Source of the DNA: Lineolata rhizophorae
Lineage: Eukaryota > Ascomycota > Dothideomycetes > Lineolatales > Lineolataceae
Direction: 5' to 3'
DNA: 64,000 nt
Assembly: GCA_010093515.1 (NCBI GenBank)
Contig: MU001682.1
Location: forward strand, 876,429 to 940,428
Shown: positions 34,270-45,677 of the stretch, one piece after another
Layout: the number at the start of each line of letters is the position of its first letter
Numbering within the stretch: the stretch's first letter is position 1
Program-made: the position numbers and the translations under genes
Notes under the pieces: generated by a model
Seen by the model: only the letters and a program-made list of their open reading frames with translations
Told to the model about the DNA's origin: nothing
The model's database searches: none

Positions 34270-36872
34270 TGGCCATGCCAGTGATGATCCTGGACTTGAT
34301 TCCGTGGGTCCTCTGGTTGCGGGACTGTGCGTGGACTCCCAAGCATGGACCTCCAGCCAGCTGGCAGGTCAGGGCCGAGTCGTCTGGGGCTCCCATCTCC
34401 TCGTGCTGCGTTGAGATGATACCGTCACGATGGCTGGGGAGAACGGCGCTACCATACCACAAGAATGTTGAAGGAGCTGGATCGAAGGCCGCTGAGCCGG
34501 ACTAGAAAATGATCGATGAGCTAGCATTGCTTCGTCGGCTGGGTTCCATCCAGAGGTAACATCCAGGAGAATTGGGGGAACGATTCAAGCATGGTTAAAT
34601 TCCGCTGAAGCCGGACTGAATGGGAGTTATTGATAAGCCAACATTGTCGTATTGGCATAGAGTTGCTCCAGGGCAGTTGCCTGGATCTGATCCCGGGGCC
34701 GCCTTTTCGATTAGGCGGGAAGTTCTCCGGCCCCATGGGTCCAGAACGAGGGAAGGATCGCTAATGTCGACTGATGATCGGGCAGACATGCCGGCTGCCA
34801 GGTTTTGTCGTTGGTCGCAACCGCGCAAATGCCACCGATGGAACTGGACCGCCACAATCGTGAACGGTTTTGGCAAGTCCGGACTCCGGACGATATTGCC
34901 ACCAGTGGCAACCTCGACCATTGGAATATGATCGAATCTGATCTAGGCGACGCTTGTCGTCTTTCAAGCAGTGCTGATCCGGTCCCCGGCTCCCGTATTT
35001 GACTTAGGGGCCTTCGCTCCCTGTTCCATTATAAACACATGGGCATTCCAAGTCCCCATGGTCTGACTAGGGACTCCTCCCAGATTTTCCGGCAATCTGT
35101 CCCTAGTGTTGAAGAAGGCCGGATTGTATAGCTCTTGATCCGGATCAGGACTCGTTGCGCGGTCCCTTACCGCTGCGAGGGCGGAGTGTCCGAACGGCGC
35201 GGGCGCCCAAGAATTCGCGAGCCTGTCCTTCCCTTTTGCCCTGATAACGTTGACTTCCATGCAAGCAGTCATCAGGGCTTCAAGATGCCCGCCGTTAAGG
35301 GTCGGGTTTTGAACAGGCCAACGATTTGGCCTCATTTTGCTTTTTTTCCGATCGCCTTCTACTTGAGCGGCCACGGACATGGCGGTCCATGGCCGCAGTA
35401 AGGCCAATGGCCGCTAAATTCCAGCCACTGGAGTCGCTCCGCGTCGGGAGCGATTACGTCGTGGCGATTGTCGCCATTATGAAGGACCCGGAATGATGGT
35501 CTGGAGGCCGACGGCGGCCTTGAATGTTGGAAGCCGGCATCGTCGCCGGCTAAGCAGCAACGGGTCTCGATGAGTCAATCTTGTGATCCAACGCGGTCTG
35601 TTGGCTGGCTGGCTGATTGGGCTTGATGAGGCGCAGACAGTGACTGGGTCAAACGGTCGTGGGCACTTTTCTCAGTCAGCCGTTTTAATTAACGACAGAA
35701 TGGATAATTCTTTCACGGCCTAGAAGTCGATTGCTCGACTTCTCCGGGCCACGAGTCATTCCATGCCGCCTCTCACCGGCAGCGGCATGATGGGAACATG
35801 GATTCCCTTGCAATGTGCAGCGCCGGCAGCGCGCAGCGCACGCAAATTTGATCCGCATCGCGGCCCTTGGTTGGTTGACTGATCCCTGATGTGACCGGCC
35901 AACTACCTCAGGCCGCGAGGCAATCCGGACCGCAGCTTCGCTGCTGCGACGTTAATGGTGAAGTCGACGCGCTGGTCGACTGGATTCGGGAAGTGCTTAC
36001 ACAGCACCGTGCAAGGCTGGCGAGGTCCGCTCGATGCCGCTTTTCTGACGGCGGCATCAGCGCGGGAGCGGCCTCGTCGCCGGCAAAGGAGGACGATTCC
36101 GGGTCGTAAAAGGACTCGGCAGCGGGCCCACGTCGTGAGCGCAAATTGAACGAGCCGACCCTGTCGGCTTATGTCTGTCGCGGTAGATATATCCACATCG
36201 ACATATCGACGGAGTTCCGTGAGAAATTTGGCCGGAGGAGTCTCCGTCGATCTTGTCCATGAGGTAAAGCTATTAGCATCCGTTCTTGCGGATATACTGC
36301 GGAAGAATCCTACCTGTGTGGCACCTTTCTTCATCTCTCCGTCACGTCTCTACTTGGCCTGCTCGCCCTGAGGACGAAGCAGTTTCCGGGGAACACCACG
36401 TGGAGGCGTAGAGTCCGATTTCGTTCCCCGTCCTCCTCTTGCACAGGCACTCCGCCGATATCGATGTCAGTATTGTGTGCCGTGCTCCTTTCCCTTTGCT
36501 CCACCCGTTTTGGTAAGCACCGGTACCGAGTGTGTCGAGAGTCCCAACGGCGTCTCGACACACTCGTTTCGGTGCGACCAACGGAGGTTGGTCTCGACGG
36601 TGCTGGTGTTGGCACTAAGTACCTAACAAATGTGTATAGCCCAGAAGTTGGGCTTGGGGTAGCTGTCATGCGCCAGCAGTAGAAGTGAGCGCAGTGGCCG
36701 GCGCGGGAGTCGATTGCGCTGCCGTGTCCGTTGTTGCTGTCGCTTTTGTCTGTTCCTCATGAGGAAGAGGGCTTTGGGAGCGCCCTGAGCGCTCCCGGGC
36801 AGCCGGGCGTCTCGCATGATATCGGGCGCCAACTGGCGCCGGTATTTGACCTGGATTCCCTCTCTCCAGGTC
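34270..36872. repeat. hairpin block B: dense perfect inverted repeats
   Basis: Hairpins follow one another every 50-150 nt. Examples by arm: GTCCGG/CCGGAC 34877-34891; TTGCCAC/GTGGCAA 34896-34911; CTAGGGAC/GTCCCTAG 35067-35106; GCCCTGAT/ATCAGGGC 35238-35278; AGGCCAA/TTGGCCT 35315-35332; GCGGCCA/TGGCCGC 35367-35396; TCGCTCC/GGAGCGA 35434-35453; AGCCGGC/GCCGGCT 35532-35551; AGAAGTCGA/TCGACTTCT 35722-35743; CATGCCGC/GCGGCATG 35762-35789; GATGCCGC/GCGGCATC 36033-36058; ATCGACGGAG/CTCCGTCGAT 36205-36251; CGGGGAAC/GTTCCCCG 36387-36430; GGGAGCGC/GCGCTCCC 36776-36796; GGCGCCA/TGGCGCC 36825-36840; GACCTGGA/TCCAGGTC 36848-36872. No coding frame of note crosses the block. The function is unknown. Confidence 0.7.
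36517..36575. repeat. 59-nt near-perfect hairpin (20 pairs), small-RNA-precursor-like
   Basis: Outer arms GCACCG (36517-36522) and CGGTGC (36570-36575), then a small internal loop, then a perfect 14-bp stem, CGAGTGTGTCGAGA (36527-36540) with TCTCGACACACTCG (36553-36566), closing a 12-nt loop. A 7-bp hairpin GACCAAC/GTTGGTC (36576-36593) follows directly. The size and shape resemble a small-RNA precursor. Expression is unknown. Confidence 0.65.
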
Positions 36873-36899
36873 GACCGTGCTGCTAAACAAACACTCCCC

Positions 36900-38340
36900 G
36901 CCCCGAGAGATGCCGGCCTGTCGCGGTTTTAGAAGTCGGAAACAGGGCTGCCGCCTTTAGGTCTGGGTTGTGACTCAAGGCCGGTTTCTCTTAGTTCCCT
37001 CAACGCTCTCAATCCCAATGCATCGTTCCTGGTGCCTCCTTTTCGCGTTGTTTCGTCAAAATAAAACGAAGTTGCGGCGCTTGGTAGGCAGCTGAGGTGG
37101 AAGGCAAGACTGCGTTTTGGGCCACCGCCCGTAACGCAACCGCCATCGTCCTTGAGCTAGACATCATGAGCCTCAGGATATTTGTGAGCGGATGCCATCT
37201 GTCGGCTCAGGCATTGCTCTAGGATCGAGCAAGGATTTGAGCAATTTCGAGCCGGGTCCGATTGAATACATAGTTCGCGTCTCTCCAATTCAAGGTCTGT
37301 TCATCGAATAATTTTAGACAGCAATTTGGATGGCCCGTCCAACAGTGTTTCCCTTTTGGAGTTTAGAGTTTTCTCTAGAATGAATGAGTTCCGCAAACCT
37401 TTCGACGAAGGTGCTCCACGAATCGAACAGTAGGTCTGGATGAATGATTGAAAGATGTAGCACTTGGTATTCCATCCACGTTTGCAATGGGTCAAATCAA
37501 ATGCAAGACCGGTACCGTATTTTCACGAAAAGGCTGCCATGATAGTCGACTTCGGCCCATCAGGGAGCCTCAAGTTGGGAACACTCGTCCTCAGGATAAC
37601 ATTCCAACCAAGACTTTCTTTCCGAATTTCTTCAACAAACGGATGATCTTCTAGGGGAAGTCTTCATGACTAGAGAACCTGTGCCGACCCAACTCCTTCG
37701 GCCCGAACGAAGTGGCTGTATGGGCGGCGTTGCACCTAGTGGCTGCAAGGAGTGCCATTCTTGTTGCTGTTGTCATTTCTCTGATGACTGCGATATTGTT
37801 GTAAGGCAGAGGGTCCCGTTCAGTTTGCCCCACCAAACCGACGAATTATTTTTGTGTCTCCCCTCCATCGGCCAAGCTTCGAATTGTTGTTAACCGATGT
37901 TTGGAAAACGTTTGACCAGAAGCGTTGCACGAAATGAGTGTGAAAGTCGAGGCGGGGTTCAACTAAAGCCAAGTACGTGGCTTCTAGTTCCTTTTGTCTG
38001 ATCTGTGGTTTGAAAGACTTGGAATTATGGAAAGGCGGTGGTATAAATTGACTGGAACTCGCTCAATGTTAGTGAGGCGATCTCTTCTGTAACAGTCGTC
38101 ATTTATCCGACGTACCTTGAGCAGCTGCGCTTTGAGCAAGTTCAGATGTGTTCCTCGAGAAACCGGCTAGAGAGTCAAAAGTATTGCAATCTTTCCACCT
38201 CAAGCCTCGTTGTTGTGAAAGAGAATGAAGAAGAAGAAATATGCACTGTCGAGAGAAACCGGGATCGGCGTCGTCCGTTTGTATCCGTTCTGATCGTACA
38301 TAAGCTGCGACACCAGCGCGTCCGTAGCGCCTCACGGCTG
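36900..38340. other. region between hairpin blocks, no supported gene
   Basis: Short frames only, none with a recognisable motif. A TATA-like GGTATAAATT lies near 38040 (+). Fewer strong inverted repeats were noticed than on either side. Confidence 0.35.
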
Positions 38341-38357
38341 TCGTTCATCTACCAGAA

Positions 38358-38935
38358 TGCGCTCCCGGCGCACGACCACGGTAGGTGGGTGCCCGGCTCT
38401 TGCGGGCCCATGTTAGAGTACCGACGGTCTCCAACCTCTGGGACGACCTGCACCACCCAGACAGCCATGGCCATCGCCTGCCCGTAGTCCCCATTATGAT
38501 TCCGGGTATTGAATGGGGACCACGGCGCTTCGCATCGTATCCTTAGCGAGGCTCATGGCGTGTCCGGACTCCCCACGCGGCGAGTGGAGAACCACGCATG
38601 AGTTGTCTCCCCTCTGGCTAGAGGCTGAGATCCATGCGGCCCCCCTTGGTCCTTCTGCGGACTGGGGGAGGAGCCCGAACAGTCTGGGCTTGCGGCGCCA
38701 TCAGGATGGTAGGCGCCGCGTGGTGCAAGAAGCCCTTGCGGGAAGCCCCGCCCAACCCCAATTGTCATCGGCCAAAATTTGGCCCGCCTGTGACCATGTT
38801 AGTCGGGGAATGCAAGGTGTTGAGGCTCGATTGGTCTGTACGAACCAAAAAGCTCCTGAACCGGAGCCAGTAGGGCCACGGTGCGAATGCCGGGCAAATT
38901 GAGTGAGGCGTGCTCTGACGCCTGGTGGGCACCAG
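38358..38935. repeat. hairpin block C
   Basis: Inverted repeats in close order: TGCGC/GCGCA 38358-38372; GCCCG/CGGGC 38391-38407; GTCCCCATT/AATGGGGAC 38489-38522; AGCCC/GGGCT 38673-38691; GCGGCGCC/GGCGCCGC 38693-38720; GCAAG/CTTGC 38726-38740; GGCCAAA/TTTGGCC 38770-38784; TTGGT/ACCAA 38831-38848; GCTCC/GGAGC 38852-38867; AGGCG/CGCCT 38906-38923; CTGGT/ACCAG 38922-38935. The organisation resembles block B. No coding frame is supported. Confidence 0.6.
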
Positions 38936-39224
38936 CCAGCCCGGTTCGACGCCAGCCTATTCAGGCGAGTCAGTCAGTGGTTGAAGTTCTTGACATGAAA
39001 CCACGATGCATGATGTCAGATGCTCAGAGAGTTGTGCAAGGAACTGGGCATCCGTCAGCTGCAAAGCATCCTAGCAGCGGGCTTACATGGCCATACATCT
39101 GCATGGAGCTTCGCTCTGTGCCACAGAAGAATATGATGCAAGATGGTGCCATGATGAAAGAAAGAAACATTGCAATGTACGTACTAGCTGAGCCCTTGGA
39201 GGTTGGAGGTTACCCTCCTGTAGT

Positions 39225-39320
39225 GTGAGAGGAAGAAAGTAAAGAAGGGAAAAGGTCTCAAATGGTGGGTCTTGGGTCCTTTTATACCTTTGTCGACGAG
39301 TTTCTGAAAGACGAGTCTGC
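39225..39320 (-). promoter_or_regulatory. TATA-containing promoter-like repeat, copy 1
   Basis: The minus strand reads CGTCGACAAAGGTATAAAAG, then C/A-rich and C/T-rich sequence (CTTTACTTTCTTCC). It closely matches copies at 46.79 and 60.03 kb. Read leftward, it would drive transcription into 39.2-38.9 kb, where no intact gene is seen. Confidence 0.45.
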
Positions 39321-39329
39321 AGCATCACG

Positions 39330-40950
39330 CTGTTTACCTCTCATGGTTACGAGGCCGCTGTCACCTTTGAAGGGTGGTGGTTTTGACATTTTGTGATGCT
39401 GAACAGCGAAGCGAGATCGGTCAGAGCAAAGTTGGGTATTGCTGGGTGAGCTCTGATATGACTCACAAGCCATCACCGGGGTTTTTCGCTACCCGGCACC
39501 AGAGCAGGTAGGTTTGAGGTATTGGTGACGTTAGCTCCCCACCTCGCTTGCCATTCAGGGGAAGCACCACAGAGCTATCCCAAAGCAGAAAGCATGACAC
39601 TGCAGTTCTCTTGTTTCCATCTCTAACTAGGAAGTGGTAATTTGAGTTGGTTACCACCGAACCCTTCCTCTGCCATGTGACAGTTCAATTAGATCTAAAT
39701 TGGCATTACTTCATTCGCGGGCAGCGATACGGCGCCAATTTGGCGGCGAGGCGGCCAGAAGCCTTCCGCTGCCAACCGGATCACGTATGCCAACACAACA
39801 TTGGAAACCTTCCATGGAACATACCATCATGCTCCTTATTGACGTCGTAAACAGAAGGGGTCGAGCTGAAAGCGGATGTTGGACTACCTGATTCTACCCC
39901 TCATTCTTTCCTGTTTCAAGGATGGCAGCATGGTGACATTGGGCGGCGTAGTGCCGGTCAAGTAGGCTCAGAGCGACATCTACAAATTCAATGCGTCTCC
40001 ATGCCAACCAGCATTGGGGCTTAGGCACCTTAGACACGTCAGGAAACAACAATAGTAACCTATTTGAGTCTGCTGCTAGCCTGCCAAACTGTTCTTGCCT
40101 AGAATACGGTGACATGATGACTTCAAAGTTCCTTAGCATCATTATGCGTAATTTTCTAGACGACGCTAGGTGAGCTAAACGACGCCGCATTCTTCGGCGT
40201 TCTTTCTAGCCACGGCATCGCTAATGTAGCCTGGACGGCTGAAGCACATGTGAAAGAGGCTAGGGCGGTTGCATAGGTAACATTGCTATGTTCTTTTTGG
40301 AAGGAATCAATGTGATCACAAGTAAGTGGCTCCCTTCCGGCGCGAGTTCTGATAGATAGGACAACGTTGGCCCTTTCCACGTGCCTTCACGCTCGTCAGC
40401 AATAGGCAGCTACTTGGTGTTGGCTGCCTGGGACTGCTTGCGTCTGTCTGAAAGCGATATCTGTGAAGAGCACTTCTCAACCACGTTCTTGCCGTGATGG
40501 AATCCAAATGCAGTAGCTCAACCACCTGGTGACGCCGTTACGTCTCGCCGCGCTACCTAATTGATCACGCAATCCCAGGCCGACGTTGGCCAAGCTCAGC
40601 GAGGATAAATACGAACGCCAGAGGCGGCAGACTTAGATATATCCCAAAGTATCATTTGTATAATAAATTACATGGGTACATATTTAGAAATTGCCTCCCC
40701 CTATTTCTAATTTTGATTACGGTGATGCCTAGCACTCGACAAGGACGTGCCCCATGCCATTACCGCATTCAGCCGAGCCCCGCACGACGATGCTAGGTTA
40801 AACGTATACTTACGGAAATACGCAGGGTTTGACACAGGAGAGTCGCTTAGGAAAAATACCGAATTGCAATTTTGTATGTTGAAATTTGTCTCTTCTTTGC
40901 CCTCCGGGTCCCACGCGGGTGGTCGTGCTTTTGCATATCATTGTCCTACA
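39330..40950. other. intergenic, no supported gene
   Basis: Short frames on both strands without recognisable motifs. AT content rises to the right. Confidence 0.35.
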
Positions 40951-40960
40951 AAGGCGATTG

Positions 40961-41070
40961 TGTTAGCATATATATAGTTCCTAGCCAGCAGCATCGCACT
41001 GAAGTGAGATACTGTGCCAGTCTTTTGGCCAAGTTGGTTAGCCGCAGGCTAGGGTACGCTAGACCTAACA
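40961..41070 (+). mobile_element. 110-bp solo-LTR-like element with 5-bp target duplication
   Basis: The element begins TGTTAGCATATATATAG and ends GACCTAACA, giving TG...CA ends with a 6-bp TGTTAG/CTAACA inverted terminus. It is flanked by the perfect direct repeat GATTG (40956-40960 and 41071-41075). A second copy in reverse orientation (55596-55705) has the same length and its own target repeat. The TATATATAG near the left end would suit an LTR promoter. TG...CA ends with 5-bp duplications are typical of LTR retrotransposons, so these may be solo LTRs of a very short-LTR family. Confidence 0.8.
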
Positions 41071-41075
41071 GATTG

Positions 41076-42230
41076 TATCTTTTCACGATCAGATCCAGGA
41101 AGCTCGAAATAGTATTAGCCAATCCGGTGCTTCTCCCACAAACTCCAAGGGCAAATAGAGATACATGCTAGTATTTGAAGCTAGAAATTATGGCAGTGTC
41201 TTACATTATTATTAAAGCATATTTCTAATACCATACATTTGAAATGTGCCTCGATCAAAATATCAAGGTGCTCGAGCAGTGATGGCCGTGTCTATCAGCT
41301 GACTGTCTGGCAGATCAATACTATAGACCAAAACCTCATATATTGTGAAGCAAAGTATCCATATATCAGATTCCGTGCTTTCAAATAAACATATAATCAT
41401 GACCATTTAATGGATTTTTCCAGTTTTGGTTGAGGACGATACATGGAAATCCAGGACGGAGCTAGCATTATGCCGTAGCAGGTCTCATGTGAAAATCAAT
41501 ATTAAGAGCTTCAATAGTTTCTTGGCGCCAAATGTATAGTAGTTATGTAGCTTTAGAGGCAAGATGTCTTGATGTTCGAGGATAAGATATTTCTAGTGTC
41601 ATGAAAAGGACAATATCAACCCAACAAGCTGATATAAAGTACCTTACAATGTCGCAGAAAGAAACAAGACAATGTTTACACTTAAAGAATATTCGAAGAC
41701 GTTCTCTTAAAACATAGACTATTATAAGAAATATTATTGCGGCTTTTAAGGTATGGCTCACTGCGTACAATCCGTTGTACACTCATTAGTTCATCACTTC
41801 AGATAAAAGTAGGCTTTGAGCTCAGCAGTCTCTATTATATTCACTAAGCTAGCTAGAAGAACTGAAAAATACACAGACGCAGCAAGAAAGTACATTGGCA
41901 AGGCGGAATGACTTCTATGGTGATGACAAGTATGTATATGTTTTAGTAATAATTACGTATTGTTGGAAAGGGTACCAAGACATTGGGGGAATAGATTAGG
42001 CAAGCACGATGAGCCATGAACCAAACGATAGAAATTTCTCTAGCGCTCTTGCGGAACCGCACTATTAAGCCTCCTCCATCTACTTGATAAGGGGCACGGT
42101 GGTTGTAACACCATCCGCCCTCATTACCTTAAGCCCAAACATGGGCCAATGAAGCTCCAGCCAAATGGGCTCGGCTAAATCCAGACTTTCTCCACCCCTC
42201 TTCTTGTTGTAGGGTAGAGCAACCCTTTTC
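41076..42230. other. AT-rich intergenic stretch
   Basis: Rich in A/T and TA steps, with no frame of note. The best is a minus frame at 41782-41543 that is hydrophobic and not supported. It looks like strongly mutated repeat DNA. Confidence 0.4.
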
Positions 42231-42231
42231 C

Positions 42232-42360
42232 ACTTTCTAGTCTTGGTCCTCCTCCCGTTCTCCAGTCTCAGTCCCCCCTCGACTTTCCAGTCTCAGCCCT
42301 CCTCTCTCTCCCAAGTTTCAGTCCCGCACGGAGGACTCCCCTTTCCAGTCTCAACCCTCC
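42232..42360. repeat. degenerate C/T-rich minisatellite
   Basis: Five diverged copies of a TTTCCAGTCTCAGYCCTCC-like unit at about 42232, 42257, 42282, 42311 and 42341. The array runs across the 3' end of the minus-strand frame 42799-42293, so the last residues of that frame and its stop lie in repeat sequence. Confidence 0.6.
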
Positions 42361-42799
42361 AATAGAGGGCACTCTCCACCATCTTCACACATTGCGGCGC
42401 GAGAATTCGGGGCCGTTCCGCCCTGTCATTTGGCTGAAGCGAAGCCATGTAAGGGCGGGTCGGCGCTAAGAAATTCTCCCCTGTGTGGGGGATATCTCCG
42501 ACCACAAAATTTTGCCGTGGACGCTTTTCTTTGCTTGATGGGCTCTCGAGACCTTGGAAGAGAAGAAATTCAGAGGCGGGCCTCAATATGTCCTCAGCAT
42601 TGCTAAAGGCGACAGCGCTTGTAAGGCTTCTTGGAAGGATGTCTTGCCTCGCACTGGTGGCACCCTGAGCCATGTGGTATCGGCCCGCCTGCTCCATTTG
42701 AATTTTCAAATGTAAATTTATTCTAGATGTGAACGGGCTTCGATCCGGTGGAGGAAACTGAGGATATGGCGCTTGACCCGTATCGGACGCCGTCGACAT
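42293..42799 (-). CDS. hypothetical protein, 168 residues
   Basis: Uninterrupted frame from ATG 42799. The product starts with a Pro-rich N-tail (APYPQFPPPDRSPF), followed by mixed soluble sequence and ends in ETGKGSPPCGTETWEREEG encoded by the C/T-rich minisatellite. No signal peptide, membrane segment or known motif is seen. It could be a recent or transposon-derived gene whose 3' end was replaced by repeat DNA, or a chance frame. Confidence 0.35.
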   Translation of the reverse strand: MSTASDTGQAPYPQFPPPDRSPFTSRINLHLKIQMEQAGRYHMAQGATSARQDILPRSLTSAVAFSNAEDILRPASEFLLFQGLESPSSKEKRPRQNFVVGDIPHTGENFLAPTRPYMASLQPNDRAERPRILAPQCVKMVESALYWRVETGKGSPPCGTETWEREEG

Positions 42800-45677
42800 G
42801 ACACGGACAATTGTGGAATGACTCCATACTGTGTCAATGACAAAAGCACCGAGAGGTTTCCTATACGCTGCAACTATGTTAGCTGGCGATTTTCAAGAGC
42901 TTGTGAGTTTGGGCTTGAGATTGGAAAGCCTCACCTACGCGAAAATACGGCGCGTAGGCGCAAGTCTCTCTGGAAGGAAACGAATTATGACAAGAAAAAG
43001 GACTAAAAAGACGCATGTCATGCTCTAAACGATGCCCATGATGTTGTAACACGGCATTCAGTGCTTTCTGGTATCCACAAAAAGGGTGAATGGCTGGATG
43101 GTGATGCCGGTGGCGGACGAGGAAACTAAGAGGTGGAGGCCGCCCCGGAGAATCCTATGGAACAGAACACGCGCAGAAGGCCAGAAGGACTTGCAAAACG
43201 CAGAATTCGGCACCGACGCTGAACTGAGCAGACACTTGCGCATAGATTGGCGTGGATGGGTGCCGATGGCCACAAAGGAGCGTGGGTGAACAGAAAACAA
43301 TGTTCATTGCTAGCGTAAATATGGTAAATGGGCGTGGCAAACCCGCGGAGGCTCCCTTTCGAGGGAGCAGAAAGTGCTGATGCAGAGTCCCACGCCATTG
43401 CATCGCAACGTCGCCTTCGCCCCTAGGACCAGACTTGTTCGGAAATTTCCAAGTTCGCTCTGAAAAGAATCCTGTGAAGGAGTAGTAGTTACAATTCCCA
43501 GTAGCTATTGACTGACGTGAACCCGTGGCGGCGACAAACGCCGAATTGGCGACTTCAGCTCGCCTACAACACTAATCCGTAAGCTGTCCTCTTCAATACA
43601 AATGTCATCTTCACTCTTCAAGTGCACCGCTACACGACCATCCCAACGATCTCTACACTCTCAGTCTCTGATTCTCAGGCGTGCCATAGCGCCTTTTCGA
43701 GCACCAGTTCCGTCAAATACTTGGACGTGGCAGCGGGCCGTCAGTGGCTGCGTTCGCTGCCCGCCCACCTCGAGCAAGTTTAGGAAGTCGAGGGTTGGAA
43801 ACAATATGGTGGGTGTCTCTTGTGCGGGATGTGTCTTTACAATGTTAGACGTCACCGCAAATAGCATGCGCTAACCACACCCCAGACAAACGTAGGACAA
43901 AGTCGAAGGAAATCGACCGTTAGAAAATATACGATGGCCTCGAAGGCACCGCTGTTGTTACTCCACACTCTCTCTTGCTGGATATAATACAACAGCACCC
44001 AAAAAGACGATGAATTTGGGATGGGTGAACAAAAGAAGCCCACCAGAGAGCGTCGCTCTCTCGCGCCACATGGCCTTTCTCTGGCCACCTTCCTCTGGAC
44101 CGGGAGACATCGGTGAGCGCGGTGTCTTTTGAAAATTTTCATTACCTTTTCTGTACATAAATATCTAAAGACTTTACATTTCGTCTTCGGCTCTTAGCAT
44201 CGTCTTTCTCTTACTTTGGTTGGTGACCGACGGATACCCGCATGCGTCGACGGGCCATGCCTCTACGGCCTCCCTGCAGTTTTGCTTGATGCTTGAAGTG
44301 TTAGCCTCAACATTCTCAGGCCACTAGAAGAGGGTATTTTCCTAGTCCCTGACGCCATATGGGATAGGATCATTGTCCATCAGGAGGAGTCTCATTTCAG
44401 CCCTTACTACGCCAAAGGAGAGCGAGCTTTCAACCGGAGGCGGCCGCACGTTTGCAAGTGTCTCCTTCAGGTATGGCTATATCATTGCTCACAACTTTCT
44501 TTTCACAAGACCCTCCACTAATATCCCAAACTCATACACCAGGAATGTCCGGCAAGCAGTACCAAATCGACAACTGGCAACGTCATCGTATCCATCGGCA
44601 AGCAACGCCTCGTTATGGGCAATTTTCTTCTCTCATGACACTGCGTAGCTATGCTAGGTGGCTTGTACAGACACTCCGTTAAGGCAGGCCTTTGTTTGAT
44701 CTTGTATGTCTTGTAACTCTGGGGGGCGGGAACTGTCTACGGACGCGTCGGCCACGACGAACGTTTGCTTTTTGCTCTTGGAGCTCTATTGAACTACAAA
44801 GTAAGCAGTCCAGCACCAGTGTTTTCTTCCTTCAAAGATGCGAACGCCATTACTTTGGTCACAAGATTGTGTTCGTGGAGAGTTTCGGTCGGTGGTAGAC
44901 TCTCAAGAGAAACTAGAACTATCTTCCACGGAAGGATCCTATTTCTGGTGTTTCTCGACAGCATCACGGATGCCGACCGTTGAAGGGACCTAGGAGTAGC
45001 GAAGATATTTCCAACTAGAACTCATCAGGCAAAAGCCATCCACTTCGTATCTAGACAACTTAGAGCTCAGAAACGGCTTGGGCAAAAGACCTACGGAGAA
45101 GGTAGTTTGGTTGTAGGAACAGCTCTTACGAATGAAAATGATGTTGCATTTTTAAGTGATTTTATCTTTAGATATCTCTTGCAAAGCAATTGGCGTTGAA
45201 TATGGAGCCGTATATGCTCGTCATCTTTTCCGTTCTCCGCAAGCATCTAAAGCCCTAGGTCAGATCGTGTCATCCGTGTCTCGTCGTCTAGAGATTCGAG
45301 CTTAGTGTCTGCCTGTGTTGATGCCGTCTAATTCTTGCTATCAGGAAGCCATCCTTGTCTATTGCAATCGTCAAAGAGCATAGATAGGGCTTTAAAATGC
45401 TACCAAAAGCTCGCGTTATTCCCAGAAACCTCCCAAGGCGTAGCAGAAGCCGCGTCCGTATGGCAAGGCAGTTTGGTTTGTTTCTGCCTCTCTCGACTGA
45501 CAACGACGGCATAGGAGGCGGAAAAATCTTGAGCGGGCCATATAGGATGCATATTTAGAGAAGTCTTGGGTGGAGCGAAGCGTTTTGCGGTCGTTCCAGC
45601 GGAGGAGCTATGGGTGAGGAGGTGGCGATTAGTGGCTTCTGCGTCAGATTATGTGAGAATACGATTCCAAAGAACTC
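42800..45677. other. region with short frames only
   Basis: Contains a 90-codon ATG frame (43602-43874, +), basic and Ser-rich at the start, and pieces near 44370-44980 that read as coding in places (for example GHDERLLFALGALLNYK before a GTAAGC at about 44802), but frames are broken. Probably a decayed gene. Not identified. Confidence 0.3.

Noticed and set aside
34964-35407. 147-codon minus-strand frame
   Set aside because: It lies across several perfect hairpins of block B, and its composition follows them. No motif and no splice signals in support.
38340-38500. 5S rRNA-like segment
   Set aside because: The stems resemble a structured RNA, but the conserved fungal 5S boxes are absent.
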